Below are positions 12,600 through 24,400 of a stretch of DNA of 64,000 nt, in pieces. A program made the position numbers and the translations under genes. Origin of the DNA: Macrosoma leucophasiata (lineage: Eukaryota > Arthropoda > Insecta > Lepidoptera > Hedylidae); the NCBI GenBank assembly GCA_036365455.1, contig JAWQUS010000023.1:9114001-9178000 (forward strand), read 5' to 3'. The notes under the pieces are model-generated. The model was not told where the DNA came from. It saw only the letters and a program-made list of their open reading frames with translations, and ran no database searches. How positions within the stretch are numbered: position 1 is the first letter of the stretch; every line of letters begins with the position of its first letter.

Positions 12600-12870
12600 A
12601 TATATATATAAAATGTATAAAGCCCCCACCCCTCTCTCGACGATGCATTCCTCCTCCACCGAAGCCCTTGAATCCCAGGGCACCCAACGACGACCTGCAT
12701 GGCAGGCCAGAAGCAGCCGCAGCAGAGGAGGCCAGCCCCGGTGCTACATCCGCGCCGCGCGATTCGCGCGCGCGACTGTCATTCGTCTGACTACCTAGGC
12801 AGTGTGTAGCAGAGATAACGCTCTACGAAGTCGAAACAAGCCGATTGTCTCTTTCGTAGGCACGATGTGC
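12600..12870. other. Small GC-rich island, unassigned
   Basis: From about 12625 the base composition jumps (CCGCGCCGCGCGATTCGCGC near 12751) and falls again after 12870. The 61-codon frame at 12613-12798 has no recognisable domain and begins in low-complexity sequence, so I do not call a gene. It could be a retroelement fragment. Confidence 0.3.
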
Positions 12871-13736
12871 AATATTTGTTGTTGGGTACTGTACATTCTT
12901 TATTTATTATTTAGCCATCAAATATTTAAGTTAGATATCTCCTTCAATTTACTATATTTATTCTTGTATTTATTATTGATTTATTCTTTGTACTGATGAT
13001 TCCTTTCCTGCTAATTCCATGACTGTTTAGTGTTCTCGTGAACTAATAAATAATTCATGTTATCAAAAATTCTACCTTCTTAAATATTTAATTTTATACC
13101 GTTATCGGCCCTTTATTGTGAATAAAGATTTCTGTAGACTTGTCCGATAAAAAATGAAGTGAAATTTAGTTTAAGTAAAATCGCTTTTCGCTGAGATTTG
13201 TAACAGGTTCAGGTTTAAGATCGAAGATGGAATGCATAATTAATAGGCAGTATAGTACGATTTGGAAAGTTGCTCAAAAATTGGCCATAATGTTCTCACT
13301 CGTATCTAAATGTTACCTATTATTAAAAGTATGATAAAATCAGACAGTCAAATAACTATCATTCGAAGAATCTAGAGAAATGTATATTAACTGTGTTTTT
13401 GTTTTTTTTATAGACCAATTATTTCGAAAGTATTTTAAAACAGTCGATGTTACATGGTTTATAAGTGATTTAAATGTTTTTAAAATGTGTTTACGACCTA
13501 ATCAATAAACAAATTATCTTTTTCACCGAATCAACCAGTAGGTACGGTTGTGGGCGTAAGTATATTATAGTGACTTCATCAAAGAGAAGCTTTTTCTGCG
13601 AACCTCATTACCATAATTTTTCTTTTTCTCTTCAGAATTGATCTTCCAAAAATCCTGACGTATCTACGTATTTAAATTTATCTTTCTGCAAGTTAATCGA
13701 ATGAAATTTAGGGTAACTTTTAAGGTAACTGAGGGT

Positions 13737-13867
13737 GGGATCGAGTGTCTAAAGGAATCGGCGCGCATGTCTGAAGATAATGATGAATGTAGGTATAAGA
13801 AAAAGAAGTAACAAGGGAAGTGTGTCAGGAGCGGGATATCGGGCGCTTTACACTCTGTGCCTAATTA
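13737..13867 (+). repeat. Truncated 3' end of the same LINE family as 47042-47400
   Basis: GGAATCGGCGCGCATGTCTG and the segment near CGGGCGCTTTACACTCTGTG match 47260-47385 with small deletions. Non-coding relic, directly followed by a partial Rep-A. Confidence 0.55.
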
Positions 13868-13871
13868 CTTG

Positions 13872-13989
13872 TGTTACCACCTGACCGGGACACGATAGTA
13901 ACACTACTATTTAGCGGCAAGTATACCTACTATGTAATGCGGTGGTACCTACGCCCGCGAGCTCCGTCAGTGGAGCTCTACCACCAGTT
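13872..13989 (-). repeat. Rep-A, 5' half
   Basis: GTTACCACCTGACCGGGACA to GAGCTCTACCACCAGT; only the first 118 bases of the family remain, next to a LINE relic. Confidence 0.75.
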
Positions 13990-14677
13990 ACATAGGTATT
14001 CTCTGACCTAAGTAAGCGTCTATTCTTTCGTGTAGATTTAGATCAATTAGGTAGGTAGGTACCTTAATTTTATGGTTTAGTTGTCACTTTGAAAAGTTCA
14101 ACGTGTATGAAAGATGCTTTATTTTTAACCGAGTCCAAAAAACGAGAAGGTTCTCAATTCGGCCGGTATATATATTTTTTTTTTATGTACGTACGCGAAT
14201 TTCGCCGAGATTTCTGGACCGATTTACGTAATTCTTTTTTTGTTCGATGCGGAATAGTTTCGAATTGGTCCCATAAAAATTTGATTCAGATAGGCCCATC
14301 AGTTTTTATTTTATGAGCATTTTTTTACTTACTTTCACCTCAGACTATAGGAATAAGAATAGACGGCGAGTTGTCATACAGTGCGTTTAATCCACTGACG
14401 TCCTGGATATGTACTCCTAATGCACATGACAATAAAATGACAACGAGTGACAATGACACATTTACTCATCGACGACACAACACAGCATAATTACTCCTTA
14501 GTGGCTAAATTTTTTTCATTGATTTCGTATATTCGTGTAATAATTTTGTATCGACACACCAAAACAATTTAAATTAGGTATCTAATTGTCACGAAGCTAA
14601 AAGAGTCAGATTTTACAAATTTAACAGATGTGAACATTCATCTAATTGGCAATACAGCAATAAACTAAAACGTATTA

Positions 14678-15148
14678 AATAAATATAACTACGTTAAGAA
14701 AAACCGACTTCAAAACTGAAAAGAAAAAAAAATCATAAAGATTTAATGGTAATTATATACTACCTTTTATTTATATGTGCTATATACTAATAGGTTTGAA
14801 GTCGGTGCCAAAGCCAAAATTACTAAAGTAGGCATTTCATTGTATTATAACGTAACTTCACGCCTGTAATCCCCGAAGGGGTAGGCACAGGTAAATGCAT
14901 GAATTCAAGCATACATGCAAACACCCACGATTCGCCGGTTACGTTTTGTTCAGTGTTGTTATTAATTTGCTCGTATTCATATTTAAGTGATTAAAATATA
15001 ATTATTTGTTTAAGGCTTGGCACCGACTTTAAACCTATTAGTAAATAGCATATATAAATAAAAGGTAGTATATAATTACCATTAAATCTTTATTATTTTT
15101 TACTTTTCAGTTTTGAAGTCGGTTTTTCTTAACGTAGTTATATTTATT
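14678..15148. mobile_element. Foldback element with arms of about 135 bp
   Basis: The left arm (14678-14815, with AATAAATATAACTACGTTAA, GAAAAACCGACTTCAAAACT and TTTAATGGTAATTATATACT) is mirrored by the right arm (15013-15148) at about 93 percent. The spacer contains a Rep-B tail fragment (14855-14945). The right arm ends 24 nt before the acceptor of coding exon 1. Confidence 0.8.
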
Positions 15149-15172
15149 ACTAAAGTAATATTTTTGTTTCAG

Positions 15173-15457
15173 ACGTCTTAAATCAATCTGCTGAGAAACA
15201 AAAAAAACACCAAAAAAATGAAGGCGAGATTGCGTGTCAAAGCCGAATCCAACGAACATGAAGACACTGACATCTGGTGGAAATTGTCAAAATGACAAAA
15301 GAGAAAGCTTCGTCGGGTAACTCTAAAAAAAGAACAAAGATGGCAGTAGTACTGATTTTGATGGTTGTTATCGGTGCGGGCGCTTCCAATTCAGTCGGAG
15401 AGATGGCGTTAGCAAATGTGACGAGATTCGCAACTGGTGACCTTTTTTCATTAGTTG
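15173..15457 (+). CDS. sha: Coding exon 1 with end of 5' UTR and signal peptide
   Basis: The acceptor is a T-rich tract ending in CAG at 15170-15172, so at least one untranslated exon lies upstream. The start ATG at 15292 gives residues 1-55 and ends in phase 1 before GTAAGT. Residues 17-32 are strongly hydrophobic, and a second Met at residue 17 (ATG at 15340) would give a more conventional signal peptide start. An out-of-frame ATG at 15218 precedes the main start. Confidence 0.8.
15218..15295 (+). promoter_or_regulatory. Upstream ORF of 25 codons overlapping the main start codon
   Basis: ATG at 15218 opens a 25-codon frame ending at TGA 15293-15295. This overlaps the main ATG (15292-15294) in an ATGA arrangement. 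It lies in the same exon as the main start, after the 15172 acceptor, so it would be in the mRNA. It may lower or condition translation of the main frame by reinitiation; that role is inferred. Confidence 0.5.
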
Positions 15458-18400
15458 GTAAGTATCTATCTAATTTTGTTTAGTTACTTGCCTCGTATTA
15501 TCCACTAGGTAATTATTTGCTTTGGATCATCGGCTCTTAGGTAAAAAAAATATACATACCTACATAAGTATTTTACTCGTTAATTGTTAAACTTTTTGTA
15601 TTAATTAGAGTTTGCAGATTAGGTTACTTACTGGTGGTAGAACTCCAGTGACGGAGTTCGCGGGCGTAGGCACCACCGCATTACCTTATATACTTGCCGC
15701 TAAATGGTAGTGTTCAGCACTCTCGTGTTTCGGTCAGGTGGCAATGTAATGTACGGAAATGTAATTTCCGGCACAGAGGCATAACACCTTAGGCCTCAGT
15801 GGTATCTGCATTTTGACCTTGGTCTTTGTGTGGGTGTCTATAGACTGCAGTCATTACCTAACATCAATGTGAACTGCATGCTTGTTTTCTACTTAAATTA
15901 CATTAAAAAAAACTTACCCGACGAATGTAACTTTGTTAATGTGCGATATCTGAACAGGTACCGACTGCGGGCTGACGCGTTGTATGGAGGTGTCTCACGG
16001 CACGGCGCTGGCTGCGCTGGGCGGCGGCGGCGGCTGCGTATGCCAGTGCCAAAGGGAGACGCCCGCTTTCCGCGAGGACCGCAAGATATGCGTCAACCAC
16101 GTCGATGGTGAGTCAATTACCATTAAGGTTCTGGCACGCAATTTTACAATGTCACATCTTACTAATCATATAGGTAATCGTTTGCTTTCTATGAAGGACG
16201 AAGACCGCAAGATATGTGCCAACCGTGTCGATGGTGAGTCAATTACCATTGGGAATCATAGATGGTGAGTCAATTACCATTGGGTATCACAGTAGATAAA
16301 TTCTAAAAGATAAATAAAAAAGAACGCGCGAGCAAAAAAAACGACATTTCTCTCTGCTCCTACAAATCTTTTATGATTCCCAGCGACCAGTCGATCTTTG
16401 ACGTCCCCCCCCTCCCCGTAGTCCGCCACTAAGGAGGATACAATCCTTTTGCGAGGATCGGAAGATATGTTTTAACCACTTTGATGGTTAAAACATATCT
16501 TAGATGGTAACGGCACATCTAGGCATTAACCACAAAGGGGGACGCTGGTCTTTTACGAGATAGCTAAGTGTCAAATAAAGCTTTCCGCGAAGATTGGATT
16601 CGGTAGATATCTAATTTATGTGTGTATGTATCTTCACGCCAAGTCCCGTACGGGGTAGACAGAGAGTGTAGAGCGCCAGATAAATCTAACTTATCTGCTA
16701 TGATATGTTAGCGTTCAGGGTGGTTTAGTTCGTAATTTCTACCAAATTGGTCAAAGATCTTGTACTTCAAAAGATGAGACATTTTCTTTGCAGCCTATAG
16801 CTTTTTGCTGAGCTGTAGGCTAAACATTTATCATCAAACAAAAGTGTTCAAAAGTTCATCAAGATTAGAAAAACTGTATTTAACACGGACTATCTCCACA
16901 ACATTGACCATCCGTAATCATAATAATATGCACAAAATTGCCAACATGTATTTGGCACAGAATTAAACGGTTATGAATAAAATATGTATAAAAATGAATA
17001 ATTTAAGAGATGAAAGTAGCATTATCAGATACAAACATTATTTCTAGACATCTAAAAAGTCGTAAGTTGAATGATATTAAAATAATAGCTTATGGATTTC
17101 TGCGAGACGCCCGCGTTCGATTCACGGTTTCAACTGTTCGCTAATTTTAATCATTAATCATTGGTGTTTATTGATAATGGTGGTGGTTTTTATCTATAAA
17201 ATAATAAAATACAAACTGTGTTGAATTGTGATGTTGGTGTTGTGAGAAAGTTGAAAGTAGGTAAGTTATTTATGGATTGGTAGGAAAGACGATGGTACGG
17301 TCAATTAAAGATGGTTCACATCTCAAGTTTCATACACCGTAATGATATGTTTTCACATGCAGTCACATTAGTGCCCCAGAAGTCTAGTGGTAGGAGGTCA
17401 CTAACACTACGCTGGGTTCCTTGGTTCGATTCCCAGGTCGGTGGTGCCTATCAGAGACAACAGTGTCAAATCCTTTATCTCTCATTCTATTGGTATTTAA
17501 CAATATTCTGGATGTTTCCCAGTACCTCGGAGTTTGGTAATGTGCCCGGAGACGACATGGGCCAAAACGCCAACGGATAATTGAGCGTGTTTGCATGTAT
17601 GCTTGAATGCATGAATTTATTTATTATATGCAGTCACAAACTGAGTACTCACCGAATAGAATAATTTGTCATTGATTAATTTCATTCATGATTTGTTTTT
17701 GTCAAATGCCAATTACTGTAATTTAAATGCTAAGTTCGTAAAAATAGTTATTTTTTGCTAGAAATCAAACGATCGAAATAATATGAAATAACCATGGCAA
17801 GATGGTTTTTAAGGTGAAACAGCTGTGGAAAATTAGCTCAAGAATCTTTAGAACATTTTCCTGTATTTAAAATGGAGTTAAAGTGTTCTTCTTACCGACA
17901 CTAGAAGCCCTTCGTTTTAATTTACACATTTTATTCCGGTTAGATATGTATTTCAATATTCGTAAATATTCTTTTAAACTCAAGGAACAATTTCAAATAA
18001 GAAGTTTCATTTCAAGCCCTTAAAAAAAATCGTCAATTTTGCATCATCAACCAACCTTTAAGAACTTATAATATAGGTATTGATATTTCGGAAACAACTG
18101 ATTAAAGCAAACAACCACATCAGTTCAAGTACGTTGCCACTCCTGAAGCTTAATTACTTTTGGCTTTTGCAAGAAATTACGGCGCTATGCTAGCGCATTA
18201 GTAACTTAGACATGATTACTTTAGCAAGTACCTAAACATGATTAAATACTAAGCCAAAGTTTAAGTCATAAAATTCATTATACATACAAGACGACAGAAA
18301 ATGTGGTCCACAGAACAAAAGTGAGGTTGTAGGGTCAGGCTTTTGAACTCGATATTTAATTTTAATGACGCAGATTGGTTTTGTCAAGTAATTGCCGGAC

Positions 18401-21400
18401 CCCATAAACGTTAGGGGTCATTTGGTTCTAGTTTGAATGGAATGTAACTTATTACTGTGTCATAATAACCTCCAGTCGTGTCAAGTTGCGATGCCTGTAA
18501 TTTGACGCCATTGTGATTCAATATTTGAACATCTCTTTCAAATTATACAATTTAAAATTTTATGGAATGTTACAGAGTTAACTGTTTGATAGGTAAACGA
18601 GCTGGAGTTCAACATGCATATAAAGTTATATAGCCTTATGGTATTTATTCTAATTAATTTAATATGTACTTAGTCCCGTTATTATTAACGTAAGAGTACC
18701 TACTGTATCAAGGCAGGAGCATGTAAAAGATTGTTATCTAAGATTATCTTATTACCTACTACTTGAAATAATGTTTTTTTTACTGGTGGTAGAGTTCCAA
18801 TGGCGTAAGCAACACCGCATTACCTAATATACTTGCCGATAAATGGTAGTGTTCAGCACTATCGTGTTCCTGTCGGTAATAAGTAGAACTCTCCAGTTGG
18901 ATGCTTTTAATTTGCGGATTAGACCGTGGATCGACGGATAGTTCCACTTTTACCATTTACCTCCGGAACCTTATAAATTTTAGATACCTAGATGTTATTA
19001 CAAGCCCTTCTATATGCCTATGGGACATTTTTGTGCACCTATTAAATTCCAATGTTGAATATTTCAGAGTGTCTGATGGCGAGCTTCGGACGCGGCGCTA
19101 CCAAACCGCAAATACCTTTCGTGTTTCTACCGCTCAAGGGACAGATCGTCTATCCGTCCAAGGAAATTATATTTACTGGTAAGTTTGCTATTGAATACTG
19201 ACATACATAAAAATCAAGATAAATTCTATTATCACGTCCTTCTTTAATATCTATTAACTTAATATAAATGTAATAAATAAATATCATTATTTTATGAAAG
19301 AAATAGATATAAAATTGTATTGTGAGTGGCGTTGTACAGAAACAAACACACTGACATGAAATAAATATATGTAGGCTCTACAAATATTTGTCCTGGAAAT
19401 CGAACCCGCGACTGTCGCGAATCAAGCGGTCGTCCTACACCGTTTGGCTAACAGGGCCGTCAAAATTATTTTCACTTTGATTAATTTTACCTAGACGAAA
19501 TTGTGTGATGATGGTCGGTCGGATGTTTGGTATTGCTGGATTTAACTTTCTACCTCCTCCTCCTAGGCACCTCTTTTCTTTCTTTCTTCTTTCATTTGCT
19601 TTCTTCTTTCTTTTTCTTTCTTTCTTCATATTCCTTTACATTCCCTGGCAGCTTTACGCAGCCCGCGTGAGGCGACTCGTGAGATATAGAATGTTATTCT
19701 TCAATATACTATTCAAATTTACCACGTCAGTGGTCGAGATATTATAATTTAAGCAGATGTTTAGCAAGAATATAATTTCCATTGAAAGGATAAACAAATA
19801 GGTAGAAGTACCTTCAGAAATTCACACAGTTCGTCACTTGTCTGATGTATTACCTACTTCTCACAGTACGAGTAACTCACTACTCGCGTCTCTACATTCA
19901 GTCTCTACATTACAAAACATGAAATATTTTTTAAATTAGCTATTAAAGAATAAACCCTTTTCTTACAGATATTTTTCATTCAACAAGATACCATAATATC
20001 TCAATATTAATATAGGGACCGTGCACGAGTTCAGCGCCAGCTAACGTCCGCAACTTTGTGGGACCGTTGCTTGTCTAACCATAGTGACATATTACCGCGA
20101 AATTTTGATAAAATATTGTTATAATCGAAAATTATCTATTAAACTTCTTCCAAAATTACTCTGATACCTTAACTTGGGTGGAGAAAGGGTTGTGAAACAA
20201 TTTTTGATCATTCAAATCAAATGAGTTGAGTAAACTTTCTTCAAAAAGTGTGTTTTATTTTGAATATAAATAATATATAATATATTTAGGTTTGTTTAGT
20301 TCATTTTTAGTTGTAGTTTTACAGTAAAACAAGACAATGAAGCTATTTTATGGGTTACATACAATAATTATAAACATATAGAATTGTTCTTGTATCGCTA
20401 GTTATAAATTAAATGTCGTTTTCAAATCGAAGTGAGTATTATTTTAGGATCCGGGTCTGTGAGTATCACACACTATAAAATTTCAACCACAAACAATCTT
20501 TAAAGGAACATTGTTGGTTTCTGCTGGACATGTCCTTGATATAGAGGAATTAAGAAGAAAACAACGACAGAGATCAATAATTCAAGCTGGCATCATAAGA
20601 CAAACGTATATTTTGATACCTTACAAAACTTCTTTAGGTAATAACAATCTCACTTCGAAGTCGGAATCAATTTGATTGGGTTGTAATAGACGTAATATTT
20701 AAGTAAAATGCAGCACGAGTGTGAAATGTAATTGTGTGTTTGTTATCCATTTCTTGTATTGTTCAATTTTCTAAGTAGCTTTTGAGAATCAATCGATAAA
20801 ACTTGCGTTTATTACGGCGGGTGGCTCATGATCATGCGCCATACTCATGAACGGGTGCTGATGGTGGGGACTGATCTGTTCTGGTCTGCCGGTGCTACAT
20901 TTCATTATGGTAGATAGTTATTGATTTCTACTTATACAAATACACATGCTATATAACGTTTACATTACTGGATTTGAATGACTATCATTATTAAACATAA
21001 GTTAAAAATTTAAAAGAGCTCCAACTGAGTTTCTTTGGTAGCGGAGTTCTTCTCAGTAGTGCTTGTACTTGGAACTCCGCCAAGTGAATAACATAGATTT
21101 CGATTTTGACGAATAAGTTTTTACTTCTCTTCTTATCCAGTTTTTGGAAGGAAGGAATTGAAATATATTTACCTAATATTAAGTTTATTTTATCCCTATT
21201 TTAATTTACTTAGTTATCTGTTTTACTTTTACTTTATGTCATAAGTAATTATTCACTTTAAGTTACTATTATTGACTTCTAAGGACTGTTCAAAACGGTT
21301 GTAAAATTTTACTCGAAATAAACCTATTTTCGTTCTTTCATTTACCTTTACTCTTATTTCTAACTCATATTTTTGCAGATTACAACACAAAAAGTGCTGT

Positions 21401-24400
21401 TTACTATTTTGTCGGCGGTTAAATAAGATTATAAAAATTACTTTCATTAATATCCAAGTCTAAACAGATTGCTTTGAGATGACATGTCCCACATAATTGC
21501 TACTTTTCGCCACCATGGGCGCTGCAATCGATAACATTACCCCCACCTAGTACTTCGCACGGTCCCTATACGGCACATGATACCAGATAATTAATCAAGA
21601 GATTCCTATTCGATTAAAACAGAAAAAATTACACAAACAAAAATGTAATATTTTTCCAATATCATTCTTGGAAAAAATAATTTTAATTACAAGCATAAAA
21701 TTGCAAGCATTTTTGCATAAATCAAATAATTTGCATCAAAAAAAAATATGTCGAGCGCCCCAAAAAATTAAATTCCGGTACCGGGAATCGAACCCGAGCC
21801 TCCTGGGTGAGAGCCAGGTATCCTAGCCACTAGACCATACCGGAGATGCTTGAGATGAAACAATTTTCCCAACACATTTTTGTTGTCATCAATACCATCA
21901 AATGCCTGAGATTATTTTTCGGTACATTTTATTATTAGCCCTTAGATTTGTATGTATCTTCACGCCAAGTCCCTTATGGGGTAGGCAGAGAGTGTTAAGC
22001 GCCAGATTTTTAAGCTGAGTTATTAAATTGCTCGTCACCTACAATATGTTAAAAAAGGAATAAAATATTGAAAAATATGTTTAGCACATACTTTGTTTAG
22101 CTATTGTAAGAATAATTTTATTTCGATTATATTACAGACACTTCAAAAATGTATTAATATTACCAACAGTGTATGATTGTATCTTCACGCCATCTACAAT
22201 GAATTACATAAAATAGAAATATTTAGACTAAAAATATAAAATATTCAATAATTCCTCTCTTCCAAAACCTAGCTATGAAGGAAAAGAAAAAAAAAATTAA
22301 AATTTTTGTAGAGACCAACCCTAATTATTATTAATTGTTAATTCAACTGCCTAATAAAGCACAATTTTACTGACTTCAACAAGCGAAGTAAAGCATCAAC
22401 CTTAGAATCACTAGAAATGTGTCGCAAGTATTTTTTTTCTGTAACGAAGGTGGCAAACACCCTTTTAGTTCACACGGAAAATGATGACTGCACCCTATAG
22501 ACATCTACACAAAAAACCCGAGGTCAAAATGCATATAGGGCGGGAACTTTGAAAGAGGCGTGTGGTGCTCTTATTTTATTTTTGAGTTCTATGAAATAAA
22601 GTTGGTGACATTTTGTTTGATAAAGGTTTATTACAGTGCCCGTGTATAGTGAAATAGAATAACGGTGCGTAAACACGGCCATTCAGGTTGCCTCCAAAAC
22701 TTCATAGTAAATGTTCTGGTAAAGTAGCCATCGCTTTGCTCGAATTACTGACTGTGACTCTGACTGACTGATTGATAATTGACCGACTGACTCTGACTTT
22801 TACGCTGCTTATGACGGATACGAGATATCGTTTTACTTGACACTGGCAGTATGCGTAATAGCGATACCATTATATTTTATTTTAAAAAATGCATATATAT
22901 GTCTCTATGATAGTTTTGAAGGGGCTCTTCATTATTAATTGGAACACGATAGTGCTGAACACTACCATCTAGCGGCAGATAGATTAGGTAATGAGGTGGT
23001 GCCTACGACAGAGAATATTTAATAATACTTCGCCTACGCCCTCGAATCCCTACACTTGAACTCCACCTGTAACGACCAGGCTACTTTTAAGTATTAAATG
23101 ACGCACTAGAATATCGATTGTATTAAAAACAATGCTCAAATTAATAAATTCTTTCATTTTCAGACGTGGAAGACGCGATCTGTGCCGTGACGAGTGCGCA
23201 GTACTTGTCTCCATCGGGCTGGGTGACGCTGCGAGACCTCGTAGACAATGACGTGCCCTTCGGTCTCTATCGGGACGAGGGCAGCACTTACTTGCAGGTA
23301 AACACAAGGACACTGTAAAAACTTAATTCTGTAATTACCGGCATATCAGCTAGGGAGGAGTAAGCAAGAGAAGAGAGAGCAAGGCATCTAGGTATATCCA
23401 GGCATTTAGGTATGTAGTTGTTCATAGGCTACAGTATTCACTTAGGTTCAGTTGCACTAAAATATTTGTTAAGTAATGTAAAACTTAACATCTTTCTCTA
23501 ACTTCCTTTCTTAAATTTGTCACGGTTATAGAAGGATATAAAATTTATATTAACTTTAACAAATACATATTATTATTTTGGTGCAACCGACCCTTACTGT
23601 CAAAAATGTTTGTATGCTTGTTAGACCAGTGCATAAGCCTTGAAAAACGATGAAAAGTAAAATAAAATATATAAGAAAACTTGCCCTCAACCTTGCCGTC
23701 TTCCCTTTCTGACCTCCAATCGAGCGTAATTTAAATAATTTGAGTTCTAAATATTACAAAGCAACCAAGAGCGAGTCGTACTCGTACGCAGAGGGTTCCG
23801 TACAATTGTATTTTTTTTCTATGCTATTTTAAATAACAGAGACTGCTCACAGGTTTTCCTATAGGTATTCTAAAGGTTAATTCTGTATTCATTTTATTTT
23901 TTTAAACCCATTAGTTACAGAAATTAAAAAAACGTAAGTTTAACGTGTGACGTCTGTAATTACGAAGGGGATAGGCAGAGATAAATGCATACCGCCGGTT
24001 AAGTTTCGACATGTGGCGAGCCTGTTGACATCTCCGGGTAAATTACCAAGCTCCGAGGTAGTAAGAAACATCCAGAAAATGGGCAAACACCATTAGAACC
24101 AAAGTTACAATATGAGGTTCTTCAAAAATGGCGTGAAAAGAGTCCTTCAGGGCTGGCAGCGCGTTGGCGACTCCCCTAGTGTGCCAAATGTTCATAGGCG
24201 ACGGTGACTACTTTCCATCAGGTGGCCCTCTGCTTGTCTGTCAATCTTTTGACATAAAAGAAATATTTAAGGATTTTACACCGTTATCACTGATAGCCCC
24301 CGACCCACCAATCGAACCCAGGATCCCAGTGTAGTAGTAGTAGCCTACTATCTAGTAGTACTATAGGCTACTGAGACAGTTTTTACAAACAAATTCAAAT

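Larger units (their letters stand above)
9010..12600. other. Upstream AT-rich region
   Basis: Apart from the repeat at 10390-10560 and the 21-bp insert at 11867 I see no gene or element. An untranslated first exon of the sha-like gene could lie here or beyond, but cannot be placed. Confidence 0.4.

Noticed and set aside
12613..12798. 61-codon ORF in a GC-rich island
   Set aside because: No homology recognised; base composition alone explains the absence of stops.
15830..16111. 93-codon ORF across Rep-A and exon 2
   Set aside because: Wrong frame for exon 2; the correct frame is the one with CVCQCQ and splice phase 1.
19505..19747. 80-codon ORF and its reverse-strand partner
   Set aside because: Driven by a TTTC-rich low-complexity tract in an intron.
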